Shown here one piece after another: positions 17,305 through 26,127 of a stretch of DNA of 64,000 nt (positions within the stretch are counted from its first letter, which is position 1; every line of letters begins with the position of its first letter). The notes beneath the pieces were generated by a model, which saw nothing but the letters and a program-made list of their open reading frames with translations, ran no database searches and was not told where the DNA came from. This stretch comes from Sunxiuqinia sp965230765 (GTDB taxonomy: Bacteria > Bacteroidota > Bacteroidia > Bacteroidales > Prolixibacteraceae). The stretch covers positions 496,001 through 560,000 of the forward strand of contig CBDDLR010000002.1 in assembly GCA_965230765.1 (NCBI GenBank), given 5' to 3'. A program made the translations under genes and the position numbers.

Positions 17305-17637
17305 TTAACATTTTTGATTTTTACAATTATTCAGACCTGAAAGGAAATTGTTGGAGACCTGTTTTAGTTCTTCCACTTTTTCAGTATTCAGGCAGTACTT
17401 CATTTTTACGCCTGAAATTTCACCTTTAATCAGGCCGATATCTTTAAGTTCTTTTAGGTGTTGGTTTACAGTCGTTCTGCTCAGTGGTAGCTCGTTTGAA
17501 ATATCTCCGGAAATACAGGTTTTTATTTCAGAAAGATATTTAAGAATAGCTAAACGGGCAGGGTGCGACAGCACTTTAAAATAGCTGGCAGCTTGCTGAA
17601 GCCCATCTTCAAATAATTCAACTTTTGCCTGTGTCAT
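17305..17637 (-). CDS. arsR: ArsR-family arsenic-responsive repressor
   Basis: 110 residues from ATG 17637. The winged helix includes LSHPARLAILKYLSE, SRTTVNQHLKELKDIGLI and a C-terminal CKNQKC. Cys in KTCISGD and the tail cysteines are candidate arsenite ligands. As the first gene of the operon it should repress its own operon until arsenite binds. An upstream frame to 17670 reads through the operator and is not used. Two matching operators lie directly upstream. Confidence 0.9.
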   Translation of the reverse strand: MTQAKVELFEDGLQQAASYFKVLSHPARLAILKYLSEIKTCISGDISNELPLSRTTVNQHLKELKDIGLIKGEISGVKMKYCLNTEKVEELKQVSNNFLSGLNNCKNQKC

Positions 17638-17651
17638 GATAAAATTAATTT

Positions 17652-17669
17652 TGACGTAAATATACGACA
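17652..17669. promoter_or_regulatory. Proximal ArsR-type operator
   Basis: TGACGTA, four bases, TACGACA: an inverted repeat with one mismatch, the same half-site and spacing as the distal site. It is 15 bases before the arsR start. Confidence 0.65.
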
Positions 17670-17675
17670 CAAATA

Positions 17676-17701
17676 TTAATGACGTATTAATACGTCATTA
17701 A
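17676..17701. promoter_or_regulatory. Distal ArsR-type operator (perfect palindrome)
   Basis: A perfect 26-base palindrome whose core is TGACGTA, four bases (TTAA), TACGTCA. It lies 39 bases upstream of arsR and is the obvious binding site for the ArsR dimer. Confidence 0.8.
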
Positions 17702-17731
17702 ATTACTGTTACAAAAAGCTGATTCTAGAGA

Positions 17732-17766
17732 ATAAAAAAAAAGCTGCTCTAAAATCGAACAGCTTT
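17732..17766 (-). terminator. Terminator of the aminotransferase gene
   Basis: On the minus strand AAAGCTG pairs with CAGCTTT and runs into nine T; it is 27 bases after the aminotransferase stop. Confidence 0.7.
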
Positions 17767-17792
17767 CAACGAATATGTTGTCAGGTTTTGGT

Positions 17793-19085
17793 TTATGCCT
17801 GTGAATCTTTACAGGCGTTGTATATTCCTTCAAAAAGTTCTTTTACATCGCTTGCAGCAACGGCAGAGAATGCTACGCGAAGCACATTATTCAGGTTGAT
17901 AAGACCAATGCTGTATTTTTCAATCAATATCTGACGGATTTTTTCGCCATCAATTCCTTGTGCTAGTTGAACACACATAAAATAACCAGAATTGAATGGA
18001 AGTGCTGTGAAACATTCAGCATACTTTTCATCCTTTAATGCTTCTTTCACTGCATGATAGCGTGCATTCATAATTTCAAACTTCTCGTCCTTTTGCGCTT
18101 CATAGGCTTCATTTTCAAACGCATTTAATAGAAGTGATTGTGACACATTCGCAGCATTGGAAATATTTCCACGAACAGCACCTGCAGTTTTTGACTCCAT
18201 TGCAGCAAATAGTTCTGCGTCACCATTTTTAATTCCATAGGTCATAAAGCCTACACGGAAACCCCAGACGTAATCTTCTTTTGTTGGTCCGTCAATTTTT
18301 AAAGCCAATACATTTTCATGAAGGTCGGCAACATGTGCAAAAATGCTTTCCTTTTCAATTCCTTCTTCGTAAACCAAGCCAAAATAAGCATCATCGCAGA
18401 ATATAACTATTTTATTGCCTTTTTCGGCAGCAGCGGTAATGATCGCAGACATTTGCTTTACTTCCTCAACCGATGGGGAATAACCTGTTGGGTTGTTCGG
18501 GAAATTCAGGATCATGATTTTTTTACCAATTCCACCCTCATTCAATTTGGCTTCAAATGCAGTCAGGTTTAATTTATCACCATCAAATAATTTATATTTA
18601 TCAAGCTGAGCGCCATAAGCGTGTGTGAGAATAAGATTATAGTTTCCCCAGAATAAGTCGGGTACCATTACCTTGTCTCCTTCATTTACAAATAAGTATC
18701 CAGCCATACTAACGCCATGCGTCAACGCATTGGTTACTACCGGACTACTTAGTTCTTTCCCCGCCAGGCTTGGGTTTTTCGAATAAATCATTTTTTTCCA
18801 TTTGGCACGAATATCCGGACGGCCAAAACTTGGAGCATACGGAAATATTACCGATGGATCAAGCTTCACATTTGAAGCAATACTTTCGAGGCGCATTGGG
18901 CTTCCATTATCTTCAATGGCTGCTCCAATGGTCGCATTAATTTTAGTTCCCTTCGCATCAGCTGTTTGTCCTAAAATTCCCTTCTTTGGGAAGAAGATAT
19001 TTTTCCCTTTTTGAGAAAGAAGTTCATATATTGCCGGATTCTTTGATTCGATGATTTTGTTGAGTTCTTCAGCTTGAGGGTTCAT
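17793..19085 (-). CDS. Class I/II PLP aminotransferase
   Basis: 430 residues of fold-type I. NFPNNPTGYSPS is the conserved Asn-Pro substrate loop, FCDDAYFGLVYEE holds the PLP-contacting Asp and Tyr, and ALKIDGPTKEDYVWGFRVG carries the likely PLP Lys and a conserved Arg. The long N-terminal arm (GILGQTADAKGTKINATIGAA) is as in a Bacteroidota group of aspartate/aromatic-type enzymes. The amino-donor specificity cannot be read. It stands alone between terminators. Confidence 0.85.
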   Translation of the reverse strand: MNPQAEELNKIIESKNPAIYELLSQKGKNIFFPKKGILGQTADAKGTKINATIGAAIEDNGSPMRLESIASNVKLDPSVIFPYAPSFGRPDIRAKWKKMIYSKNPSLAGKELSSPVVTNALTHGVSMAGYLFVNEGDKVMVPDLFWGNYNLILTHAYGAQLDKYKLFDGDKLNLTAFEAKLNEGGIGKKIMILNFPNNPTGYSPSVEEVKQMSAIITAAAEKGNKIVIFCDDAYFGLVYEEGIEKESIFAHVADLHENVLALKIDGPTKEDYVWGFRVGFMTYGIKNGDAELFAAMESKTAGAVRGNISNAANVSQSLLLNAFENEAYEAQKDEKFEIMNARYHAVKEALKDEKYAECFTALPFNSGYFMCVQLAQGIDGEKIRQILIEKYSIGLINLNNVLRVAFSAVAASDVKELFEGIYNACKDSQA

Positions 19086-19260
19086 TATTAAAGAATTAAT
19101 GGATTTGTAATGAGAAAAATGTTCTTAAATGTCGCTTGCAAGATATTAAAAAAACTTTTTCTCACGCATGATTTATTTCAATTTGAAAACAGAATCTTCT
19201 GTTTTTTTACGAATTGTTACAATTTAGAAAGATTTCAAGCAAACAGGTTTTGATTTGAAA

Positions 19261-19644
19261 CTATTTGAACAAGTCTTCATCACGTATTATCATCATAATT
19301 GCTGAATGTGGTAAAATGATATACTTTTCTTTATTGAATTCAATTTCAAAACCACTTTTGTGTAAATAGATTGCCAAATCGCCAACATGCGCCTGAAGTG
19401 GCACATATTTTACATCATCCTTTTTTTCTTTCCATGGTTCTTCTTCATCAGCCATTGCAGGTATTGGATATCCCGGCCCGACTTTTACAATGTAACCACT
19501 GTGAACTTTTTCGTTTTCCTGAACAGTAGGGGGCAGGTATAAGCCCGATTGTGTTTTGTTCATCGGGTTTTTAGGTTTTACCAGTACGCGGTCACCCACC
19601 ATGATAAACTTTTCGAGATCTTTTTCTTCAATAATTAGAGACAT
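19261..19644 (-). CDS. GroES-like (Cpn10 family) protein
   Basis: 127 residues, longer than standard GroES (about 90-97). FIMVGDRVLVKPKNP and SGLYLPPTV are the Cpn10 start, GYIVKVGPGYPIP the roof-loop strand, and HVGDLAIYLHKSGFEIEFNKEKYIILPHSAIMMI is the Cpn10 C-terminal barrel pattern (compared by eye). An insertion of charged residues (EEEPWKEKKDD) follows the central glycine strand. No groEL is adjacent. It is probably an accessory co-chaperonin-like protein. A -7 box TATATTTG lies at 19669-19676. Confidence 0.8.
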   Translation of the reverse strand: MSLIIEEKDLEKFIMVGDRVLVKPKNPMNKTQSGLYLPPTVQENEKVHSGYIVKVGPGYPIPAMADEEEPWKEKKDDVKYVPLQAHVGDLAIYLHKSGFEIEFNKEKYIILPHSAIMMIIRDEDLFK

Positions 19645-19725
19645 AGAAAATATGGTTTATTCGCCGTGCAAATATAGCTCAATACATTCTGAAAACAGAG
19701 GTTTGCAGTAATTATTAAGAAGGTG

Positions 19726-21033
19726 CTAGTCGGCTAGGGGGACGGTAAAACTTACTTCTGTTCCAACGTGTAGATTGCTTTCAATGAAAAAATCCCCTCG
19801 ATTTTTATGAACGAACTCCCTAACCAGTATCAGTCCAACTCCGGCTCCGGTTTCTTCAAGTGTCCCTGGATTTGAGAACGATACCGTTGCTTTTAATTTC
19901 TGTAAGTCTTTTTCGTTCATTCCGATTCCTCGGTCAGTTACACTAACCAGCATAAAGTCATCGTATTCTGTGGCCATGATTCTTACTTCTCCGCCGGTTT
20001 CCGAGAATTTGATTGCATTAGAAACGAGGTTGCGGAGGATCGAACTCAACATATCAGGGTCGGCAACAACCTCAGCATTACTTTTCATTTTTAGAAATAT
20101 AGAAAGCTTTTTTTCCTCAATAGCAGGATTAAACAATTTGATGATGTCGCGGTAAATCCGTTCAATTTTTACCTTCTGTGGCGAATAGGGTATCGAGTCG
20201 TTTTGTACCGTTGACCATTTCAAAAGATCGGCTAATAACTTTTGGTTTTGCTCAGCTGAAGCAGATATTTGATCAAGAAGATCCTTTTTTTCTAGCTCAT
20301 TTAAGCTATCAAAACTTTCTTTCAGGTTGTTGGTGGCAACAGAAAAACTTGTCATCGTGTCGTTCAGGTCGTGCGATACAATTGACAGGAATTTTTCTTT
20401 GTTGACAGCCATGTTTTTGTACTTCTCCTGACTTTCCTTAAGTGAATCGGTAACCTTTTCGAGCCTAAGGTAAAGCTGATCAAAAACATATTCATTAGCA
20501 TAGGCCATTAGGGAAATAACAATAAATGTCACGCATATTCTACCAATCCATGAAGGATCATAATTTGGGAACCATGGTTTTTTGTCGAACAAGATATAAC
20601 CGGCAACGTTAACGGAAAAAAATGCAATAAGACCCCATAACCCTTTTCTTTTTCCTAGAAGCAGAATTAATGGGATTGGTACAAATAAGGACGAAATAAT
20701 ACCTGTTTCCTCCATTCCTCCAGTTAAGGTGAAAACGGTTGAAATTGCGCAAAGGAAAACGACAAAAGCGACTATGACTTCGCTTAGGAGATTCCATGTT
20801 TTTAAAAGTACCAATAAGAAAATGCAGATAGCCAGCATTGAAATATCTGCAGGTAGAATGGAATAGTCACTTTTAACAAGGGCTGTGCCAATGAATGTTA
20901 GTGATACTGCAATTATAAAATAAATGAAAAAGCTAACAAGGATGTATTTTTTACGTTCGTTTAGGCTTTTAAAGGTTCGATTACCTTCAGTTGAAAAGAT
21001 AATCCGGATGATTTCATTAAACGTTTTGGCCAC
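19726..21033 (-). CDS. Membrane sensor histidine kinase
   Basis: 435 residues. The first 190 contain about six membrane helices with no large extracellular loop, then a short coiled coil, then HisKA (FLSIVSHDLNDTM with the phosphoacceptor His) and HATPase_c with N (LVSNAIKFSE), G1 (VTDRGIGMNE) and G2 (GAGVGLILVREF) boxes. It is an orphan: no response regulator gene adjoins. The signal is unknown; a multi-helix sensor module suggests a membrane or small-molecule cue. Confidence 0.9.
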   Translation of the reverse strand: MAKTFNEIIRIIFSTEGNRTFKSLNERKKYILVSFFIYFIIAVSLTFIGTALVKSDYSILPADISMLAICIFLLVLLKTWNLLSEVIVAFVVFLCAISTVFTLTGGMEETGIISSLFVPIPLILLLGKRKGLWGLIAFFSVNVAGYILFDKKPWFPNYDPSWIGRICVTFIVISLMAYANEYVFDQLYLRLEKVTDSLKESQEKYKNMAVNKEKFLSIVSHDLNDTMTSFSVATNNLKESFDSLNELEKKDLLDQISASAEQNQKLLADLLKWSTVQNDSIPYSPQKVKIERIYRDIIKLFNPAIEEKKLSIFLKMKSNAEVVADPDMLSSILRNLVSNAIKFSETGGEVRIMATEYDDFMLVSVTDRGIGMNEKDLQKLKATVSFSNPGTLEETGAGVGLILVREFVHKNRGDFFIESNLHVGTEVSFTVPLAD

Positions 21034-21118
21034 AACTTAACAAATTATTTTATACTAAAATAAGCAATTCACTTGTTGCGAGCATAATAAATGTAAAATA
21101 CTTCAGAATAATTTTAAA

Positions 21119-21892
21119 TTAACTGTACTCGCCAATTACATCTGTTAAAACTTCAAAGCCAGTAGGGGTAACCAGAATGGTGTGCTCAAATTGAGCCGAT
21201 AATTTACCATCACTGGTGCGGGCAGTCCATCCGTCGTTTTTATCCACGCGGGTTGTAGCACGGCCTTCATTTATCATTGGTTCAATGGTAAAAGTCATGC
21301 CAGGTTTAAGGATCGGGCCTGAATTTTTTCTGGCTATATGATCAACCTGAGGGGCTTCGTGGAAATCAAGTCCAATGCCATGGCCACAAAACTCAAACAC
21401 CACACTGTATCGTTGTGCTTTTGCATAACGCCCAATCACAAATCCAATATTGCCTAAATAATTGTTCGGCTTAACTTGTTGTATCCCCAAATTTAAGCTT
21501 TGCTTAGCCGCTTTTACTATTCTGTCTGCCCTGTCTGATATTTGTCCAACAGAGTACATTCTGCTGGTATCTCCATAATAACCATCCAAAATCGTGGTCA
21601 CATCAATGTTTAGTATATCACCTTCTTTTAATATTTCGGTTGGGCTTGGAATACCGTGGCAAACAACTTCGTTGAGCGAAATACAGGTTGCTTTAGGATA
21701 ACCATTGTAACCAATTGTTGCAGGGATTGCACCATGGTCTCGAATAAATTCTTCAATTTTGTCATTCAGGAACTGGGTTGATACCCCCTCTTTGACAAAC
21801 TCTTCAACCATTACGAGACATTGTCCGGCTAGTTTACTACTTTTTCTTATACCATCAATCTGCTCAGCAGTCTTTATTATTATTTCGCTCAT
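21119..21892 (-). CDS. map: Type I methionine aminopeptidase
   Basis: 257 residues. It removes the initiator Met from nascent proteins. The pita-bread metal ligands are visible: Asp in NIDVTTILDGYYGDTSRM (two Asp), His in CGHGIGLDFHEAP, Glu in MTFTIEPMI and Glu in SAQFEHTILVT. No zinc-finger extension. Single gene, divergent from the thioesterase gene. Confidence 0.93.
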   Translation of the reverse strand: MSEIIIKTAEQIDGIRKSSKLAGQCLVMVEEFVKEGVSTQFLNDKIEEFIRDHGAIPATIGYNGYPKATCISLNEVVCHGIPSPTEILKEGDILNIDVTTILDGYYGDTSRMYSVGQISDRADRIVKAAKQSLNLGIQQVKPNNYLGNIGFVIGRYAKAQRYSVVFEFCGHGIGLDFHEAPQVDHIARKNSGPILKPGMTFTIEPMINEGRATTRVDKNDGWTARTSDGKLSAQFEHTILVTPTGFEVLTDVIGEYS

Positions 21893-22052
21893 TGAAAAAA
21901 TTTTCGCAAAAGTCGTGAAAGCTTATTTATTTTCAAAGCTGAACAATGTTTTTGTTTAAAGGTTTAGAATTTCTTTTAGAACAAAATCTTAAAAACAAAT
22001 ACAATTTGTAATATTGAAATTCAATAAACATACAGAAAACAACCCGGTCATT

Positions 22053-22790
22053 ATGAATTTATTCAGCGAAAACCATTGTGTACGAAGTTACCATACCAAT
22101 AAATATTCAAAAGCTTCACTAACAAGTTTGTTCGATTTTATGCTTGATGCTGCCTGGGGGCATGCCCAGGTTTTGGATTGGGGATACGACAAATTACAAT
22201 CAAACAATTTATTTTGGGTTCTTTCGCGTATGTACATTGAAGTTGAAAGATATCCGGATTGGCAGGAAGAAATTATTGTAAAAACCTGGCCTGCCGGAAC
22301 GGACGGGATGTTTGCTTATCGTAACTTTTTGATTGAAACCAAGAATGGGGAGTTGATCCTAAAAGCCAGTTCCAGTTGGTTGATTCTAAATCTTGAAACC
22401 AAAAAGATTTTTCTATTAAGAGCATACAAAGATACTTTTCCACAGCTTGAAATGTCAAGTCATTGTCGCCTTCCGCTAAAGATAAAACCAGCAAAACATC
22501 CTGATAAGTTATTTTTTGACCCGGTACTCTTTAGCGAGTTGGACTTAAATAAACATTTCAATAGCGTTAAGGCACTTGAGCGTGTTTTAGATGATTTTGG
22601 TACTGATTTCCTGGATATAAATGAGCCTTTTAAAGTTGAGGTGAATTATTTAAAAGAAGGCATGCAGGGTGATTCATTGACAGTCATTCACCATCAGCAA
22701 AGTGAGAATAAATTCTGTTCAGGAATTGTGCGTGAATCAGACAAAGCTGACTTGTTTACAGTTGAAATTGAGTGGAGAAGAAGAAACTAG
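22053..22790 (+). CDS. Acyl-ACP thioesterase family protein
   Basis: 245 residues from ATG 22053 (an in-frame TTG at 22014 is possible but gives an atypical extension). Two hotdog halves: the first has ASLTSLFDFMLDAAWGHAQ and FWVLSRMYIEVERYP, the second SELDLNKHFNSVKALERVLD, which is the D-x-N-x-H catalytic motif of acyl-ACP thioesterases. It releases fatty acids from ACP in the cytoplasm; chain-length choice cannot be read. Confidence 0.87.
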   Translation: MNLFSENHCVRSYHTNKYSKASLTSLFDFMLDAAWGHAQVLDWGYDKLQSNNLFWVLSRMYIEVERYPDWQEEIIVKTWPAGTDGMFAYRNFLIETKNGELILKASSSWLILNLETKKIFLLRAYKDTFPQLEMSSHCRLPLKIKPAKHPDKLFFDPVLFSELDLNKHFNSVKALERVLDDFGTDFLDINEPFKVEVNYLKEGMQGDSLTVIHHQQSENKFCSGIVRESDKADLFTVEIEWRRRN

Positions 22791-22874
22791 TCATAAAATC
22801 GTCATTCATGGTCAGTAGTGGTCATTGAGGATTGTTTTTTGGATTTTGGGATTTATTATTTCTTTTGACAAGAA

Positions 22875-23801
22875 TTACCCATTTAGCAATTTAAGTATTT
22901 TCTCAATCTTTTCCTCCAAAGGCATGTAGCCGTCCAGCCAATGAATATTTGTTCCCTGTTTTTCCATTCGGCGGAACCAGGTCATCTGTCGCTTGGCAAA
23001 CTGGTGAATGGCTGTTTCAAGTTTGCTGAACATTTCCTCAAAGCTGAGTTCGCCAATTAAGTGTTGGGTAAGGAATTTATATTCAAGACCGTAGTAGGTC
23101 AGTTGTTCTGGTGTCAATCCTTTATCAAGCAAAACCTGGACTTCATCAAGCATTCCATCATCCAGTCGTTGTTTCAAACGCTCACTGATTCGTTTTCTTC
23201 GGCTCAAACGGTCATACTTCACACCAATCACCAAACTGTTTATTTCAGGCATTTTCGTATCCGTGTCCGGATGAAGTTTTAAATGCTCTTCGATTTCAAT
23301 TGCACGTAACGCACGCTTTTTATTTTCAATATCAGTAATGTTGTGCAAATCAGATTTATAGCTTCGTAAAATATCCTCCAGTTCCTCAAGGCTTTTGGAT
23401 TCAAGTTGTTGGCGTAGTTCTTCATTTTTGGGAACCTGAATTAGCTTGTAATTTTTCAGAATGGCTTCCAGGTATAATCCACTTCCTCCACAAAGCACAG
23501 GAAACTTTCCCCTTGAAATAATATCGGCGTAAACTGCTAAAAAATCGTTTTGATATTCGAATACATTGTACTCATAGCCTGCATCAACAATATCGATCAA
23601 ATGATAGGGAATTGCCTGTCCTTCAATAATATAATCGTCATAGTCTTTGCCCGTTCCTAAGTCCATTCCTCGATAAACCTGACGAGAATCCCCGGAAATT
23701 ACTTCGCCATCTAATTTCAGTGCAGCATGAGCTGCCACTGCAGTTTTGCCAGATGCGGTGGGACCTAAAATAGTAAGAAGCTGGTAATTTGAATTTTTCA
23801 T
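22875..23801 (-). CDS. miaA: tRNA dimethylallyltransferase
   Basis: 308 residues. GPTASGKT (13-20) is the P-loop and ISGDSRQVYRGMDLGTGK contains the catalytic Asp/DSRQVY motif; YGLEYKFLTQHL and FAKRQMTWFRR are the C-terminal tRNA-binding segments. It adds the isopentenyl group to A37 of tRNAs reading UNN codons. Divergent from the Yip1 gene. Confidence 0.95.
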   Translation of the reverse strand: MKNSNYQLLTILGPTASGKTAVAAHAALKLDGEVISGDSRQVYRGMDLGTGKDYDDYIIEGQAIPYHLIDIVDAGYEYNVFEYQNDFLAVYADIISRGKFPVLCGGSGLYLEAILKNYKLIQVPKNEELRQQLESKSLEELEDILRSYKSDLHNITDIENKKRALRAIEIEEHLKLHPDTDTKMPEINSLVIGVKYDRLSRRKRISERLKQRLDDGMLDEVQVLLDKGLTPEQLTYYGLEYKFLTQHLIGELSFEEMFSKLETAIHQFAKRQMTWFRRMEKQGTNIHWLDGYMPLEEKIEKILKLLNG

Positions 23802-23863
23802 TAAAATGAACTTAGCCTATTTGGATTGTACAACATAAAAGATTCCTGCTATGCAAAATAATG

Positions 23864-23871
23864 TATTTTTG
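23864..23871 (+). promoter_or_regulatory. -7 box of the Yip1-smpB pair
   Basis: TATTTTTG fits TAnnTTTG, 19 bases before ATG 23891, and excludes the upstream in-frame start at 23861. Confidence 0.5.
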
Positions 23872-23890
23872 TAACGCAAAACCAATAATC

Positions 23891-24475
23891 ATGGATTATA
23901 AGCAAGTTTATTCAAGCCTTTTTACAGAAAGTTGGCAGTTGATTGTGGAGCCCACAAAGTTTTGGGAGGCAAAAAAGGAAGTTAAAACAGAAGCTAATGT
24001 GTTCACCTCATTTTACTTGCCATTAATACTTTTGGTTGGTGTCGCAGTTTTTATTGGTGAACTAATTAGTGGTTCGCAAATCCTGTTTTCCTATGCTTTT
24101 TTTAAGTCGTTGAGGGAGATGCTTGTTTATATTCTTCAGTTTTACGGAGCTGTTTATGTAACCAACGAGCTAATATCAGGCTTTAAGGGCGAAAAAGATA
24201 AAGAAATGGTAAGGCTTATTGTGGCTTATTCTTTATTGCCCTTTATTGTGGCTTCCATTATAACCGGTTTGTTCCCTGGCTTGTATGTATTAAGTGTTAT
24301 TGGCTTATATGGAATTTATCTTTTTGCCCTGGGTATTCACAATTGCATTATTTTACCTGAAGAATACAGGGTGCGGTACATTTTGCTGACCATATTGGTG
24401 AATTTTCTTATTTTCGCACTCCTAAATCTGATAAGCTGGAAAGTTTTACAGTTCTTTTACGCATATGGCGCATAA
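23891..24475 (+). CDS. Yip1-family membrane protein
   Basis: 194 residues from ATG 23891 with five hydrophobic helices (for example FYLPLILLVGVAVFIGELIS and LYVLSVIGLYGIYLFALGIH). The pattern, including AYSLLPFIVASII, is that of bacterial Yip1 domain proteins, whose role is unknown. It overlaps smpB by 11 bases, so the two are co-translated. Confidence 0.8.
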   Translation: MDYKQVYSSLFTESWQLIVEPTKFWEAKKEVKTEANVFTSFYLPLILLVGVAVFIGELISGSQILFSYAFFKSLREMLVYILQFYGAVYVTNELISGFKGEKDKEMVRLIVAYSLLPFIVASIITGLFPGLYVLSVIGLYGIYLFALGIHNCIILPEEYRVRYILLTILVNFLIFALLNLISWKVLQFFYAYGA

Positions 24476-24923
24476 ATCAACAAATATCAATATTCGTAAC
24501 AAAAAGGCTTTTTTTGAATATGAAATCCTTGAACGTTTCACGGCCGGTATTCAACTGGTAGGAACAGAAATCAAGTCGATACGTAATGGAAAAGCCAGCA
24601 TTGTTGATGCGTATTGCCGTTTTCAACAGAATGAACTGTACGTGGTGAGCATGAATATTTCTGAATACGATTTTGGAAATATCAATAATCACGAAGCACG
24701 ACGTGACCGAAAGCTTTTACTCACAAAGAAGGAACTTCAAAAGCTTGAAAAGAAGATTAAAGAAAGCGGCTTAGCCATTATCCCTTTAAAAATGTTTATC
24801 ACCGATAAAGGTTTTTGCAAGCTTGAAATTGGCATTGGAAAAGGGAAGCGTGCCTACGATAAACGGGAAACACTTAAACAAAAAGATGCCAAACGCGATA
24901 TTGACCGGGCAATGAAGTTTTAA
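24465..24923 (+). CDS. smpB: SsrA-binding protein
   Basis: 152 residues. NIRNKKAFFEYEILERFTAG, EIKSIRNGKASI and the basic C-terminal KGKRAYDKRETLKQKDAKRD are the SmpB signatures. It binds tmRNA and delivers it to stalled ribosomes. The ssrA gene is not in the window. Confidence 0.96.
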   Translation: MAHKSTNINIRNKKAFFEYEILERFTAGIQLVGTEIKSIRNGKASIVDAYCRFQQNELYVVSMNISEYDFGNINNHEARRDRKLLLTKKELQKLEKKIKESGLAIIPLKMFITDKGFCKLEIGIGKGKRAYDKRETLKQKDAKRDIDRAMKF

Positions 24924-25138
24924 ACGGGTTTCGTGTTGCGTGTTACGAGTTGTGAATAGCTTTCGTTAATAGTTTAATGATAATTTTGATTTTGATCGGT
25001 TTGCCCATCACGCCCATATCCCAGCATATCTTACATAACTTCCTGTTAAAAAATAACATTCAATTTACCAACCATCTTTGTAGTGAGCTTGTTAATTGTT
25101 GTAACTTGTAGTTCTAACTTTAACTAAAAATTATAATC

Positions 25139-26119
25139 ATGAAGAAGAATATTTTGCTTTTGCTGGTATTGGCAATCTCAATGGCAGTTGTTCAACCTGC
25201 ATCAGGACAAGGATTTCTGGATAAACTGAATAAAAAACTTCAGAAAAAAGTTGAAGATAAAATTGAAAAACGGGCTGAGGAAAAGACTGATGAGGAGATT
25301 GACAAAGCTCTTGATAAGATATTAGAAGAGCAGGAAGATGCTGAAAAAGAAACTGATGCTACTTCAAAAGACAATCGCGATCAGGAACGATTGCAAAAGT
25401 TAATGAAAGGCATGGGGATCTCCGGTGATCCAGTTCCTATTGCTGATAGTTATAGATTTGACTCCAAGATTCAGATGCACATTGAAAGCTATAAAGCGAA
25501 TGGTGATTTGGATAACGAAGGAGACTTCATCACCTATATCAATCCGGGCAATCAGAATTTTGCCTATGAATTTATTTCTGGTGATTTTGGGCAGAAGGGG
25601 AAGCAAGGCAAAGGCCTCTTCATTATGGATTTTGAAAATAAGGCCATGATTATCCTTTCAAATGAAGATGGAAAAAAGAATGGTCTGGTTACTGGTTTGG
25701 ATATGAACCTAGGTCAAGACTGGCGGGAAGCTTACAAAGATTTGGATGAAGAGGCGGTTAACAATGTGAACTTAAATCCTTACCTGGATAAAACAGGAAG
25801 AACCAAAACCATTGCCGGATTTAAATGTGTTGAATACAAGTACGATAACCCGGAAGAAGACACAGAAGCAAAATTTTGGATCACTAAAGATGCTGATTTT
25901 AAAACGCGTGATTACATGAGTGCGATATTCAAATCGGCTGCTTATTCACGAGGTATGCCCTGGGGTTTTATTATGGAATCAGAAGCAATTAACAGGGAAA
26001 CCAAAGAGCGTTCGGTAATGAAGGTGGTTGAGTATGATGAAAATGCCAATAAAAAAATCGGTTTAAACGAGTATCAGATAACCAACCTGGGATCGATGAA
26101 AATACCTGAAGCTGAATAG
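25139..26119 (+). CDS. Secreted DUF4412 protein
   Basis: 326 residues. Signal peptide (residues 1-24, ending ASGQG). A lysine/glutamate-rich coiled coil (25-85) precedes a beta-rich domain with GFKCVEYKYDNPEEDTEAKFW, the DUF4412 pattern common in Bacteroidota. Function unknown; probably periplasmic. Convergent with the Fe-S protein gene 8 bases away without an obvious terminator. Confidence 0.8.
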   Translation: MKKNILLLLVLAISMAVVQPASGQGFLDKLNKKLQKKVEDKIEKRAEEKTDEEIDKALDKILEEQEDAEKETDATSKDNRDQERLQKLMKGMGISGDPVPIADSYRFDSKIQMHIESYKANGDLDNEGDFITYINPGNQNFAYEFISGDFGQKGKQGKGLFIMDFENKAMIILSNEDGKKNGLVTGLDMNLGQDWREAYKDLDEEAVNNVNLNPYLDKTGRTKTIAGFKCVEYKYDNPEEDTEAKFWITKDADFKTRDYMSAIFKSAAYSRGMPWGFIMESEAINRETKERSVMKVVEYDENANKKIGLNEYQITNLGSMKIPEAE

Positions 26120-26127
26120 TTAGTATT

